Below are positions 42,055-51,057 of a stretch of DNA of 64,000 nucleotides, piece after piece. The notes beneath the pieces were generated by a model, which was not told the DNA's origin, did not search any database, and saw nothing but the letters and a program-made list of their open reading frames with translations. The stretch is from Eubacterium maltosivorans. GTDB lineage: Bacteria; Bacillota; Clostridia; Eubacteriales; Eubacteriaceae. The stretch is taken from the NCBI RefSeq assembly GCF_002441855.2, contig NZ_CP029487.1, positions 3,286,001 to 3,350,000 of the forward strand. The letters run 5' to 3'. The first letter of the stretch is position 1, and each line of letters begins with the position of its first letter. Made by a program: the position numbers and the translations under genes.

Positions 42055-44442
42055 TTACAGGAGCCTGTCGAGCTCCTGTAGCATGAGCTGGAGGTCCAGG
42101 GGCTTGGCGAGGTGGCTGTCCATGCCGGCCTCCCGGGCCTTTTCGATGTCGGCCGCGAAGGCGTCGGCGGTCATGGCGACGATGGGGATGGCGCGGGCGT
42201 CGGCCCGGGCCATCTGCCGGATGCTGCGGGTGGCCTCGTAGCCGTTCATGACAGGCATCTGCACGTCCATGAGGATCAGGTCATAGTAACCGGACGGGGC
42301 CATGGCAAAGGCATCGCAGCCCTCGGCACCGTCGCCGGCGCAGTCCACAGCCGCGCCGGCCTGGGACAGGAGCTCGACGGCGATCTCCTGGTTGAGCGGG
42401 TTGTCCTCCACCAGCAGGAAACGCCTGCCGCCAAAATCGTACCGGGGCGCTTCACCGGCGTGGCCGGTGTTCAGGGGCTCGCCGTGGATCAGCCGCTTGA
42501 GGGTATGGCAGAGGGTGGATTTGAACAGGGGCTTTGAGATAAAGTCGTTGGCCCCGGCGCTTTGGGCCTCCTGCCTGATGTCGGCCCAGTCGTAGGACGA
42601 GGCGATGAGGATGGGGAGCTTATCCCCAAGCTGGGCGCGGATCTGCCGGGTGACACCCAGGCCGTCGGTGCCGGGCATCTTCCAGTCCAGGATCAGCACG
42701 TCAAAATCCTGCCCGTCCTCGTGGGCTTTTAAGACCCGGCGCACGGTGTCCCCGCCGTTTTCGGCGCACTCGGCGTCAATGCCCAGGGCGTTCAGGGTCT
42801 GGACGGCGTACTCGCACATGAGGGCGTCGTCGTCGGCGATGAGCACCCGCAGTGCCGGCAGCGCCGGGTAGCTGTCCGGGTTTGCCTCGATGTGCAGAGA
42901 CAGGTATACCACAAAGGTGCTGCCCGCGCCCGGAGCGCTGCGGACTGTGACGCTGCCGCCCATCATGTCCACGATCTTTTTGGTGATGGCCATGCCCAGG
43001 CCGCTGCCCTCGGTCTTATCCACCCGGCTGTCGCGCTCACGGGTGAAGGCGTCGAAGATATGGGCCGCGAAGTCCTCGGTCATGCCCATACCGGTGTCGG
43101 CGAAGGTGAAGCGGAACTGTCCGAAGCCCTCCCAGGCGGCGGGAAATTCCTCCAGGGTCAGGGTGATGCTGCCTGCCTCGGGCGTAAACTTGACGGCGTT
43201 GGACAAAATATTGATAAAGACCTGCTTGAGGCGCAGCGGGTCGGCGTACAGGTGCTCGTGCTCCACGCCAAAGGTGCGGATGAACAGGTGCTGGCTTTTT
43301 TCGGCCGCGGCGGGCTGGATGATGGCCACGATGTTCTCCATGAAGTCGGGCAGGGAGAAGGGGCTGTTGTTTAAGGCCATGCTGCCGCTCTCGATGGCGG
43401 ACATGTCCAGCACGTCGTTGATGAGCCCGAGCAGGTGCTGGCTGGACAGGGCGATTTTGTCCAGGCAGTTTTCCACGCGGTCTGGGTCGTCCAGGTGTGT
43501 TCTGGCGATCTCGGTCATGCCCACGATGGCGTTCATGGGCGTGCGGATATCGTGGCTCATGCTGGACAGGAAGTCGGACTTGGCGCGGCTGGCCTGCTCG
43601 GCGGCTTCGAGGGCTTCTTTAAGCTCTGCCGCCTGAGCTTCGAGCTGGCTCTGCATTTCCCGCAGCTCGGTGATGTCGGTCACGTCGATGAAGATGGCGA
43701 GGTAGACGGGCTCCTGGTTCTGCCAGTCCACGCAGGTGGCGCTCAGCTGCAGGCGGGCTTCCTGGCCGTCCGCGCCTCTGACGGTAAGGCCCAGGCTGAG
43801 GGGTTGCCCAGACAGGATTTTCTCCCGGCTGGCCTCGATGGCCCGGCGGTTCTGGGCGTAGTTCTGCAGAAAGAGCGGGTTTGCCCCGGTGTCCCAGCAG
43901 TCCTCGCCGAAAAAGGCGGTGTAGCGCGTGTTGGCCTCCAGCAGGGTGAGCCTGAAGTCTCTGCTGACATGAAACTTGGCCACAAAGCCAGGCAGGGCGT
44001 TGTAGGTGACGGTCTGGGCCTTCTGCATGAGCACCAGGTCGTTGATGTCGGTCATGACCGTGTAGGAGACCTGATGGCCGTCGATGTACTCGTCAGAAAA
44101 GGTGGCCACCATGCGCACCCAGACGTACTCCCCGCCCTTTTTGGGCATGTGGGAGATGTGGGTGTAGCCGCCACGGTTGTTGTTGATGGCGTCCATGACC
44201 ACCTCGGTGAGCTTTGCGAGCTCGCCGGGGTCGTCGGCGTAGTAGGTGTCGCACAGGTTGTGGTATCTGGCCTCATATTCGGCCTTGTCCCAGCCGATGA
44301 GCTCATAGTAGAACGCGTTGGCCCAGACCAGGGTAAAGTGCTCGTCCAGCAGATGCTTGCTGACGCTCACCTGCATCAGGCTCATGAGGGTGTTGTACTC
44401 ATAGCCTGCGGTATCGCTGTGTTGCTTAAGGTCTTCTTCCAT
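42055..44442 (-). CDS. Hybrid sensor histidine kinase with two receiver domains
   Basis: Start at ATG 44442 (MEEDLKQHSDTAGYEYN); the longer frame lies inside the upstream gene. The 795-residue cytosolic protein has two PAS domains (about 10-150 and 155-275), a coiled coil, HisKA with SHDIRTPMNAIVG (phospho-His about residue 325), HATPase with N, G1 and G2 boxes (NAVKFTPEAGSI, FADTGMGM, EGSGLGMAI), receiver 1 (LIADDDALMCEYA, Asp in ILDWKMPG) and receiver 2 (LLVEDNPLNQEIA, Asp in LMDVQMPVMNG). No Hpt domain, so a separate phosphotransfer protein must complete the relay. Its first PAS is clearly homologous to that of the EAL protein at 46918-48687. The gene overlaps the upstream cyclase gene by 17 bp. 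Confidence 0.92.
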   Translation of the reverse strand: MEEDLKQHSDTAGYEYNTLMSLMQVSVSKHLLDEHFTLVWANAFYYELIGWDKAEYEARYHNLCDTYYADDPGELAKLTEVVMDAINNNRGGYTHISHMPKKGGEYVWVRMVATFSDEYIDGHQVSYTVMTDINDLVLMQKAQTVTYNALPGFVAKFHVSRDFRLTLLEANTRYTAFFGEDCWDTGANPLFLQNYAQNRRAIEASREKILSGQPLSLGLTVRGADGQEARLQLSATCVDWQNQEPVYLAIFIDVTDITELREMQSQLEAQAAELKEALEAAEQASRAKSDFLSSMSHDIRTPMNAIVGMTEIARTHLDDPDRVENCLDKIALSSQHLLGLINDVLDMSAIESGSMALNNSPFSLPDFMENIVAIIQPAAAEKSQHLFIRTFGVEHEHLYADPLRLKQVFINILSNAVKFTPEAGSITLTLEEFPAAWEGFGQFRFTFADTGMGMTEDFAAHIFDAFTRERDSRVDKTEGSGLGMAITKKIVDMMGGSVTVRSAPGAGSTFVVYLSLHIEANPDSYPALPALRVLIADDDALMCEYAVQTLNALGIDAECAENGGDTVRRVLKAHEDGQDFDVLILDWKMPGTDGLGVTRQIRAQLGDKLPILIASSYDWADIRQEAQSAGANDFISKPLFKSTLCHTLKRLIHGEPLNTGHAGEAPRYDFGGRRFLLVEDNPLNQEIAVELLSQAGAAVDCAGDGAEGCDAFAMAPSGYYDLILMDVQMPVMNGYEATRSIRQMARADARAIPIVAMTADAFAADIEKAREAGMDSHLAKPLDLQLMLQELDRLL

Positions 44443-45664
44443 TTTTATTTCTTTCGGTGTTTTCTTTATCGTGATACATGCGCTTGTCCGCTGTCTGGAT
44501 AAGGGCGTCCGGGCTCTCGCCCTCACCGCTCTGCGCCAGGCCGAAGCTGACGGACATGGCAAAGGGGTGGCCGGGCATGTGGCTGCGGGCCCGCAGGCTC
44601 CGGTTCACCCGGTCCATACGGCTGGCCGCAATGGCGGGCGTCAGGTCCCGGAACAGGAGCAGGAACTCGTCGCCGCCGTAGCGGAAAAGCTGGTCGGCGT
44701 CCTGGCGGCAGGCGCTCTGCAGGGTCTGTACCACAGTGAGCAGGTAGCGGTCGCCCATCTCATGTCCCTGGGTGTCGTTGACAAGCTTCAGGCCGTTGAG
44801 GTCCGCGAAGCAGAGGCAGAAGGGCGTGCCTGTCTCCAGCCAGCCGGCGGTGGCGGCCTCTGCCATCTGCCGGTTCGGGCAGCCGGTCAGCGGGTCGGTG
44901 GAGGCGATGCGGCTCAGCTCCAGCGCTTCCTCTCTTTGATGTTCTAACGCCGCGAGCACCTGGCTGTTGAGCGCCCGGTACTGGCCCAGCCGGCTGATGC
45001 GGGCCGCGTACCGGACGGCCAGATAGAGGCCCAGCAGCGAAAAGACACAGGACTTGACGCCCCACAGCTTGAGCACCAGGAGGTTGCCGGGCTGTGTGTA
45101 GATGAGCAGGTTGAGCACCAGGTACAGGTAGATGGCCAGGCTCAGCTGGATCAGGAAGCGCCTCCGGGCAGGGTCCTTGAAGACGACACGCGGGTTATCC
45201 ATGTGGGCGTCGTAACGCCGGGCGATCTGAAAGTAGAGCCCGGCGGCTAAAAACCCCAGTCCCACCGGGTAGCGCTTGAGGTTGCCAGCGTCCATCGAGT
45301 TGTTGTCAAAGCTGGCGAGGGGCAGGTCAAAGGCTGCGGCCAGCAGGCAGCGCAGCAGAATGTTTAAAGCCAGGCCGATAATCATGGAGAACAGGGCCAG
45401 GATAAAGCCGTCGCTCAACGGGCAGCGGAAAAAGCAGAGGATCTCGATGAGCAGCAGGGTAAAGATCAGCAGCCAGTTGACGACCAGGTGCAGCTGCAGA
45501 ACTGAGCAGAGGGTAAACAGCGTGTAGTTGAGGAAAAAAGCCAGCGCGATCCACCGCCTTTTTACCGGTTTTAACAGGATGGCCTCCGCGTAGCGGAAAA
45601 AGAACCAGTTCTGGTAAAAATAGATCAATCCGATGACAATGAGCGGGATCATGTCAGAGGTCAT
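44426..45664 (-). CDS. Membrane diguanylate cyclase (lacks inhibitory site)
   Basis: Start at ATG 45664 (MTSDMIPLIVIGLIYFYQ) with GGAGG seven bases upstream. The 412-residue protein has about six membrane segments over residues 5-215, a short helix, and a GGDEF domain: DPLTGCPNRQMAEAA, FADLNGLKLVNDTQGHEMGD, FRYGGDEF. The position of the inhibitory RxxD reads QDAD, so feedback by c-di-GMP is probably lost. N-terminal multi-helix region may sense a membrane or redox signal. It overlaps the genes on both sides (11 bp and 17 bp), which makes it part of a translationally coupled trio with the next cyclase and the hybrid kinase. Confidence 0.9.
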   Translation of the reverse strand: MTSDMIPLIVIGLIYFYQNWFFFRYAEAILLKPVKRRWIALAFFLNYTLFTLCSVLQLHLVVNWLLIFTLLLIEILCFFRCPLSDGFILALFSMIIGLALNILLRCLLAAAFDLPLASFDNNSMDAGNLKRYPVGLGFLAAGLYFQIARRYDAHMDNPRVVFKDPARRRFLIQLSLAIYLYLVLNLLIYTQPGNLLVLKLWGVKSCVFSLLGLYLAVRYAARISRLGQYRALNSQVLAALEHQREEALELSRIASTDPLTGCPNRQMAEAATAGWLETGTPFCLCFADLNGLKLVNDTQGHEMGDRYLLTVVQTLQSACRQDADQLFRYGGDEFLLLFRDLTPAIAASRMDRVNRSLRARSHMPGHPFAMSVSFGLAQSGEGESPDALIQTADKRMYHDKENTERNKNGRRP

Positions 45665-46874
45665 GCCGCACCTCCCTCCCGCGCCGGGCGCTTTTGTCCG
45701 CATACATGCTGCGGTCCGCCTCCCGCACGAGGCTTTCCCGGGTCTTTTTGGTGCCTGCGGGTGCCTCGGCGGTGCCAAAGCTGAAGGATAATGAAAAACC
45801 CTGCCCGCGCGGGGCCTCGAGCCGCGTCCGGGCAGCTGACAGCAGGGCCTCTGCCGCCTCGGCGGACAGACCGGGCAGCAGCACCATGAACTCATCGCCG
45901 CCCACCCGGGCAAAGACGTCCTCGCCGCGCAGGGCCTTCGTGAACTGGCCGGAGAATTCCCTCAGATAGTGGTCCCCGGTCAGGTGGCCGTAGGCGTCGT
46001 TGACGGCCTTCAGGCCGTCCAGGTCCAGGTAGGCCAGCGTGAAGGGGGTATGGCGGCTCAGCAGCAGCTCCAGGTAATTAAAGAGGTAGAGTCTTGTGTA
46101 GGCGCCGGTCAGCGGGTCGCGGTAGGCGGTGTCCCGCAGGGCCTCGGTGCGCTCGGCCTGCTGGTGCATGGTGGAGGTGAGGCGGGTGTGCTCATATTCC
46201 AGATAGTCCTCCTGCCGGATAATGTTCAGCTGGTTCATAAAAAAGCCCACCATCATGAGCAGCAGGGCGTTGCTCCCCACCAGAAACAGGGAAACCACAG
46301 CGCTGGGGAGCTCAAAGAGGCAGGCGGCAGCGTCCGCTAGCACAAAGATGACTGCCAGAAAGGTAAACCGGACAAACAGCCGGGATTCCTCGGAGCCGTA
46401 AATATCCCGGAACTCGGCCAGAAAGCCGGCGCGGCGGCTCAGCAGCAGCTCGGCGGCGAGGCCGAAGAGCAGCAGAAGCGCCAGGCAGGCGGCGCGGAGC
46501 GCCGGGTCGCTCAGGACTGCGCGGGTGTCAAGCCCCAGGCCAAAGGATAACAGGCCCAGAAGGATCAGGCAGGCAGCGCAGGTGAACAGAAAGCCCACGT
46601 TCACGGCCGCCCAGTTTGGCTGGCCCGGCTCTGGAAAGTGCAGAAGCTCGCAGACCTTGAGGCCGTAGAGCAGCAGAAAAAACAGGGGCAGCGGCAGGTT
46701 AAATAACGCCATGATCAAAAACAGGGCGCACAGGCACAGGCCGAGGACCGGCCACCAGTGGCGCAGGTGCGGCATGTCCTGGTTCAGGGCGCTCAGGAGT
46801 CCCCAGCTGGAAAAGGCGTAGAGGCCGGACAGCAGGAGAATGAGCAGCATGAGGGCATTCAGGTTTTGGGTCAT
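45654..46874 (-). CDS. Membrane diguanylate cyclase (seven-helix sensor)
   Basis: A 406-residue protein with about seven or eight membrane segments over residues 5-215, a short coiled coil (LEYEHTRLTSTMHQQAERTEAL) and a GGDEF domain: DPLTGAYTRLYLFNYL, YLDLDGLKAVNDAYGHLTGD and ARVGGDEF with an intact RxxD (RGED). It is expected to be an active, product-inhibited cyclase. AAAGGAG precedes the ATG. The two adjacent cyclases have the same layout but clearly different sequence, so they are not a recent duplication. First gene of the coupled trio. Confidence 0.9.
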   Translation of the reverse strand: MTQNLNALMLLILLLSGLYAFSSWGLLSALNQDMPHLRHWWPVLGLCLCALFLIMALFNLPLPLFFLLLYGLKVCELLHFPEPGQPNWAAVNVGFLFTCAACLILLGLLSFGLGLDTRAVLSDPALRAACLALLLLFGLAAELLLSRRAGFLAEFRDIYGSEESRLFVRFTFLAVIFVLADAAACLFELPSAVVSLFLVGSNALLLMMVGFFMNQLNIIRQEDYLEYEHTRLTSTMHQQAERTEALRDTAYRDPLTGAYTRLYLFNYLELLLSRHTPFTLAYLDLDGLKAVNDAYGHLTGDHYLREFSGQFTKALRGEDVFARVGGDEFMVLLPGLSAEAAEALLSAARTRLEAPRGQGFSLSFSFGTAEAPAGTKKTRESLVREADRSMYADKSARRGREVRHDL

Positions 46875-46917
46875 GGGATCACTCCTTTATCGCGAAGGCT
46901 GCGGCCCGCGCCGCAGC

Positions 46918-48687
46918 TTAAGGGTTGTCAGTTTCACCGCCGCCAAAGGCCAGCGTCTCAAAATCCGGGATGGGCACCGGGCGGGAGAATACATAGCCCT
47001 GCACCATGTCGCAGCTTGACTGTCTGAGGAATTCCACCTGCTTCTGGCTTTCCACACCCTCGGCCACTGTGGACATGGAGAGCTTTTCGGCCATGTCGAT
47101 GACCGAGGTCACCACGTCCCGTTCCCTGGGGTTGTCGGCGTTCTGGGAGGTGAAAAAGGCCCGGTCCAGCTTGAGGGTATCCATCTGCAGGTCCTTGAGC
47201 AGGTTGAGGGAGGAGTAGCCGCTGCCAAAGTCGTCCATGGAGCAGCGGTAGCCCCGCCTGTGAATCTGGTCGATGACCTGAAAGAGCATCTCGGGGTTGG
47301 TGAACACCAGGGTCTCGGTCAGCTCGATTTCCAGAAGCTCCGGCGGCACGCTGTACTCGCTTCGGATGGCCTCGTAGGCGTCCAGGAAATCGGCGTCGGC
47401 CAGGTGCGCCCGGGACATGTTCACCGAGATGGGCACTGGCTTCACGCCTCTGTCCAGCCACCCCCGCAGCAGGATACAGACCTGCTCGAACACGTACAGG
47501 TCCACCTCCACGATAAAGCGGTTTTTCTCAAAGAAGGGGATGAACTCATCCGGCGGAATCAGCCCGCGCTCGGGGTCCTGCCAGCGCACCAGGGCCTCGG
47601 CGCCGGCGATGGCATCGTCTTTTAAGGACAGCTTAGGCTGCAGGTAGACCACGAACTCGCCGTTCAGCAGGGCGTCCTGCATGCGGTTTTCCATGTCCTT
47701 TTCCCGCATGAGCTTCAGGCGGTCCAGGTCGGAGTAAAACTGGCAGGCGAACAGGCGGCTGTCGCCCGCGTCCTTCACGTTCTTCAGTGCCACGTTGGCC
47801 CGGTCCAGCTGCTGGGTGAGCGGCAGGTTGGGGTCCAGCACCGGGTAGATGCCAAAGGCCAGGGAGAGGAAATATTTGCGCTCGCAGCCGTCGTTAAAGC
47901 TGTTGATGTCCTGAGCCATCCGCTCAAGCCGGTTGACGAGCATCCGCTTGTCCGCGTTTTGGAGCAGCAGGCAGAAATTGTCCGCGGCGGCGCGGCAGAC
48001 AAGCTCGTCGTCTTTTAGATGTCGCCGCATGACCTCGTACACATAGCGCAGGGTCTGGTCACCCATCTCGATCCCAAAGAGGTCGTTGATGAGCTTGAAC
48101 TTGCGGATATCCATGGAGACCAGCACATAGTCGCCGGGCGCGCCCTCCAGGATCGCGCCGCCGGCGTCCATGTCAAATTTAGAGCGGTTGGGTCCCCTGG
48201 TCATCGGGTCCACAAAGGCCAGCTCCAGCAGCTTGGCGTTGCTGCGCTGCAGGGCCTGCTCCTGCTCGATGTAGTCGGTCATGTCGGTCATGACCGTGTA
48301 GGCCACCGGGCAGCCATCGACCACCTCGTCGGTAAAGACGCCCACCATCTTGATCCACATGGCCCGGCCGCTCTTGTGGTACATGCGCGCCATGGCCTCA
48401 TAGCTGGTGTGGCCCGCGCCGGCGGCAGCTGCTACCTTTTCGACAATGGCCGACCAGTCCTCCGGGTTTTGGTTGAAATAGATATCTGGCCGGTTGTGGA
48501 ACAGCGCCTCGTACTCATCCTTTGGGTAGCCGATAAGCTCGTAATAGTAGGGGTTGGCGCTGATAAGGGTGAAATGCGCATCCATCAGATGCCGGCTCAC
48601 GCTCACCCGCAGAGCGCTCATGAGCATGTTGTACTCATTGTCGGGCGCGATGTCATAATGTTTGATGCCTTGTTCGTTTTCTGACAT
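46918..48687 (-). CDS. PAS-degenerate GGDEF-EAL phosphodiesterase
   Basis: A 589-residue cytosolic protein. An N-terminal PAS domain (about 10-145) is homologous to the first PAS of the hybrid kinase. The GGDEF domain (about 165-320) retains the fold but reads AAADNF at the active site and so should not make c-di-GMP. The EAL domain (about 335-585) has the ligands in place: AGAEALVRW, NMSR, EIELTET, DDFGSGYSSLNLL, KLDRAF, AEGVES. It should degrade c-di-GMP. GAAGGAAA precedes the ATG. First gene of the minus-strand block; the 43-bp gap to the next gene suggests one transcript with the cyclases it opposes. Confidence 0.92.
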   Translation of the reverse strand: MSENEQGIKHYDIAPDNEYNMLMSALRVSVSRHLMDAHFTLISANPYYYELIGYPKDEYEALFHNRPDIYFNQNPEDWSAIVEKVAAAAGAGHTSYEAMARMYHKSGRAMWIKMVGVFTDEVVDGCPVAYTVMTDMTDYIEQEQALQRSNAKLLELAFVDPMTRGPNRSKFDMDAGGAILEGAPGDYVLVSMDIRKFKLINDLFGIEMGDQTLRYVYEVMRRHLKDDELVCRAAADNFCLLLQNADKRMLVNRLERMAQDINSFNDGCERKYFLSLAFGIYPVLDPNLPLTQQLDRANVALKNVKDAGDSRLFACQFYSDLDRLKLMREKDMENRMQDALLNGEFVVYLQPKLSLKDDAIAGAEALVRWQDPERGLIPPDEFIPFFEKNRFIVEVDLYVFEQVCILLRGWLDRGVKPVPISVNMSRAHLADADFLDAYEAIRSEYSVPPELLEIELTETLVFTNPEMLFQVIDQIHRRGYRCSMDDFGSGYSSLNLLKDLQMDTLKLDRAFFTSQNADNPRERDVVTSVIDMAEKLSMSTVAEGVESQKQVEFLRQSSCDMVQGYVFSRPVPIPDFETLAFGGGETDNP

Positions 48688-48903
48688 TTCGGTTTCCTTC
48701 TTTATTTATATTTTAACGCTTATAATTATTCTATTTTACCACTGCTTTCAGGTAAAAGCAATAAGAAAACCGTATATGATTAAGCAAAATAATAAAAAGT
48801 TTATATTAAGAATGGATTTTTATTCTTATAGCGGTTAAAATATAAGCGAGAGGAGTGATAAACCATCGCTAAATTCGTAAACCGCTATGTTCAGGAGGTG
48901 ATC

Positions 48904-49653
48904 GTGGAGGCCGGGGAGTTTATCATGGACGCCATGCCAAAGATCCCCGGCCACGCCAACCGCTGGCGGCTGCACCGCTACTGGGTGGCGCACGGGGCCA
49001 TGCCCCAGGTCATAAGCTGCACGCCCGCAGAGCCGCTGCACTGCGAGAATCACGTGGTCTACAAGACGACCAAAAACCAGACGCGGCCCAGAACCCAGGT
49101 CTGCGGCGCGGTCCTCACCTACAACAGCAGCGAGCTGCGCGGCCCCACCGAGGTGGACGGCGTGCCCACCTTTTTCATGGTCGAGGTGCACAGCTGCCCA
49201 GACTGCGCCGGGCGCAGACGGGCCGACCCGGACTTTTCCGGGCAGGTGCACCACCGGATCCTGACCGACAACATGATCAAGTACCGGTCTCACCTGTCAA
49301 AGGTGTATGAGGACATTATCCTGGAGGGCATCGAGCCCGGGCGCACTGTGGCCTTTCCCTTCAGCGAGGAGCACGCCGGCCGGCTCAGAAGGCAGTTCGA
49401 GGCCCTGACCGCCCTGGCCAGGGAGAGGGTGGGCGCCCTGTATACCCCGGCGCCTCCGCCCTTGTACCGTGTGCCAGAGGGCGCGCGGCGGGACCGGCGC
49501 GACAGCGGCAGGGAACACCGGGCCCAGGGCGTGGCCTACATTCAGGCCTTTACCGCCAAGCGGCCGGCCACACCGCTGATGAGGGGCTGGTACAGCCGCC
49601 TCCTCCAGTTTTTCGCAGATGTCAATGGGGATATAGCCGCCGTCCCCCGATAA
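48904..49653 (+). CDS. Hypothetical protein with CxxC motif, start of the accessory cassette
   Basis: I place the start at GTG 48904, which follows AGGAGGTGATC (48893-48903), a perfect 11-base match to the 16S rRNA tail. The frame is open back to 48862, and another good site (AGAGGAG) precedes an ATC codon at 48865, so the true start is uncertain. The 249-residue product is unknown. It contains HSCPDCAGRRR (CxxC), a conserved-looking HRYWVAHGAMPQVI segment, and basic helices near the end. No signal peptide or membrane segment. The gene opens a plus-strand, GC-rich, phage-like cassette. Confidence 0.6.
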   Translation: MEAGEFIMDAMPKIPGHANRWRLHRYWVAHGAMPQVISCTPAEPLHCENHVVYKTTKNQTRPRTQVCGAVLTYNSSELRGPTEVDGVPTFFMVEVHSCPDCAGRRRADPDFSGQVHHRILTDNMIKYRSHLSKVYEDIILEGIEPGRTVAFPFSEEHAGRLRRQFEALTALARERVGALYTPAPPPLYRVPEGARRDRRDSGREHRAQGVAYIQAFTAKRPATPLMRGWYSRLLQFFADVNGDIAAVPR

Positions 49654-49759
49654 AAAAAGCGCGGTTCTCAACGGATTGTTCCTTAATTCAGCTTCCGGAC
49701 TCAGGTACCCTGTAGATACACCCAAGCGGTGAATCTAAAATCTGCAAGGAGGCAATAAT

Positions 49760-50233
49760 ATGCAGAAGAAATCAACAACAGAATTGTTGGAAACGTTCTT
49801 GTCAGGGGGCTTGTTTACTGTGCCCGAAAACCAGAAGCTTTCGAAGGATGAGGCGCTGGCCCTCGGGCTCATCGAAATCGCCTGCGCCATCAGTCTTATG
49901 GCCGCCGACGCCCAGTTCGCCAGAGAAGCTCTGGGCAGCTGCGGCGTCTTTCCCGTCAGCGAGATCGCCGGGGATTACGGCTACAGCGCCCAGGCCTTTA
50001 ACAAGCTGCTCTGCGACCAGGGAATCCAGTACAAGCGGGGCCGCCGGTGGTATCTGTACGACTGCTACCAGGGCCTTGGCTACACAGCCACCCGGCTCAC
50101 CACCCGGGAGGCGGGCGGCCGTACCCGCGCCTTCAGCGGCATGCAGTGGACCGTCAAGGGACGGCGCTTTCTCTACGACCATCTGCGGGCCCAGGGCATT
50201 GTGCCCACCGCAGGCAGAAAGGAGCAGCCATGA
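49760..50233 (+). CDS. Phage antirepressor KilAC-domain-like protein
   Basis: A 157-residue protein whose C-terminal half resembles the KilAC (phage antirepressor C-terminal) domain: FPVSEIAGDYGYSAQAFNKLLCDQGIQYKRGRRWYLYDCYQGLGYTATRL in pieces, followed by MQWTVKGRRFLYDHL near the end, the usual V/T-x-W-T-x-KGR-x-F-(I/L) pattern. The N-terminal helix has no Bro or ORF6 domain, so it is a short form. Such proteins bind DNA or repressors in phages. GCAAGGAGG precedes the ATG. It overlaps the next gene by four bases (ATGA). Confidence 0.78.
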   Translation: MQKKSTTELLETFLSGGLFTVPENQKLSKDEALALGLIEIACAISLMAADAQFAREALGSCGVFPVSEIAGDYGYSAQAFNKLLCDQGIQYKRGRRWYLYDCYQGLGYTATRLTTREAGGRTRAFSGMQWTVKGRRFLYDHLRAQGIVPTAGRKEQP

Positions 50234-50883
50234 ACTACCTTACCGAGCACCGGAGCTTTTACGCCTGGCTTGGGAAAAACCCCAGGAGCACCGCGTTCCA
50301 GAGCCTCTGGAATTACCTGCTCGTCCGCAACAACAATGCGGCCATCCGGGGCGAGGACGGCGACATGTACTGGCCTGTGTGGTTCGGGGTGGACAACAGC
50401 GACCTGCGCCGCCTCTTAGGCGAACAGGATGCCAAACGCATCTGGGAACACCGCCGCAGACTCATCGCCGCAGGGCTCATCGAATACCGGCCCGGTTCCG
50501 GCGGCAAAAGCGGCGAGTACGCCCTCGTCCCCTTTAACCGGGAGCAGACACGTCTGCAGGTCATTCCCCAGGGCGGCGGCGAAGCCGTTACGGTCTGGAA
50601 CCCGCCGGGAAACAGCCCCCGGATCGCCGCCGGAGCCCTCCCGGAAGCCCCGGCGGAACCGGGCGCGTTCTCTTCTGATTATAATTCTATAAATCATAAA
50701 TATATAAATCATAAAGAGTCTTACCGGTGCGAAGGGGAGCCGCCCGTGCCTTATTTCAACAGTCTGCCCGCCCTCACCGATGAAGAAATGGCAAGCCTGC
50801 GCGCCATCCACACCGATGACGCCGCCCTGGTCGAGGCCATGTGGGCCCTTAAGGAGCAGAAACAACGGGAGGAGGAGAGCTGA
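50230..50883 (+). CDS. Phage-type winged-helix (replication-like) protein
   Basis: ATG 50230 overlaps the previous stop (ATGA); the open frame further upstream is not real. A 217-residue protein with a DnaD/replication-initiator-like N-terminal winged helix: FYAWLGKNPRSTAFQSLWNYLL, DNSDLRRLLGEQDAKRIWEHRRRLIAAGLIEYRPGSGGKSGEYALVPF. A disordered linker with Pro/Ala follows, then a short acidic helix. In phages and integrative elements such proteins follow KilAC-type genes and start replication or recruit helicase. No helicase-loader gene follows here, so function is uncertain. AGAAAGGAG precedes the ATG. Confidence 0.65.
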   Translation: MNYLTEHRSFYAWLGKNPRSTAFQSLWNYLLVRNNNAAIRGEDGDMYWPVWFGVDNSDLRRLLGEQDAKRIWEHRRRLIAAGLIEYRPGSGGKSGEYALVPFNREQTRLQVIPQGGGEAVTVWNPPGNSPRIAAGALPEAPAEPGAFSSDYNSINHKYINHKESYRCEGEPPVPYFNSLPALTDEEMASLRAIHTDDAALVEAMWALKEQKQREEES

Positions 50884-51056
50884 TGCAGCACAAAAGAGAG
50901 TGCGGCTATGAGCGCTACCGCTGCCGGGCCCACATTGTGGTGCAGGAGACCGTTTTGGCCTACAGCCTGGAGGAGGCCGAGCTTTTGTTCGAGGCGCGGC
51001 TGGACGCCCTGGAGGACGACCCCGGCCTGCGCGTTGAGGGCATGTGGGTGGAGTGA
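50883..51056 (+). CDS. Small 57-residue protein of the accessory cassette
   Basis: Starts at ATG 50883 overlapping the previous stop codon (TGATG) after GGAGGAGAG. Sequence MQHKRECGYERYRCRAHIVV and an acidic C-terminal helix (LEEAELLFEARLDALEDDPG). It resembles small phage proteins annotated only as hypothetical. The next gene starts two bases after its stop. Real because of the perfect ribosome-binding site and tight packing. Confidence 0.6.
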   Translation: MQHKRECGYERYRCRAHIVVQETVLAYSLEEAELLFEARLDALEDDPGLRVEGMWVE

Positions 51057-51057
51057 C

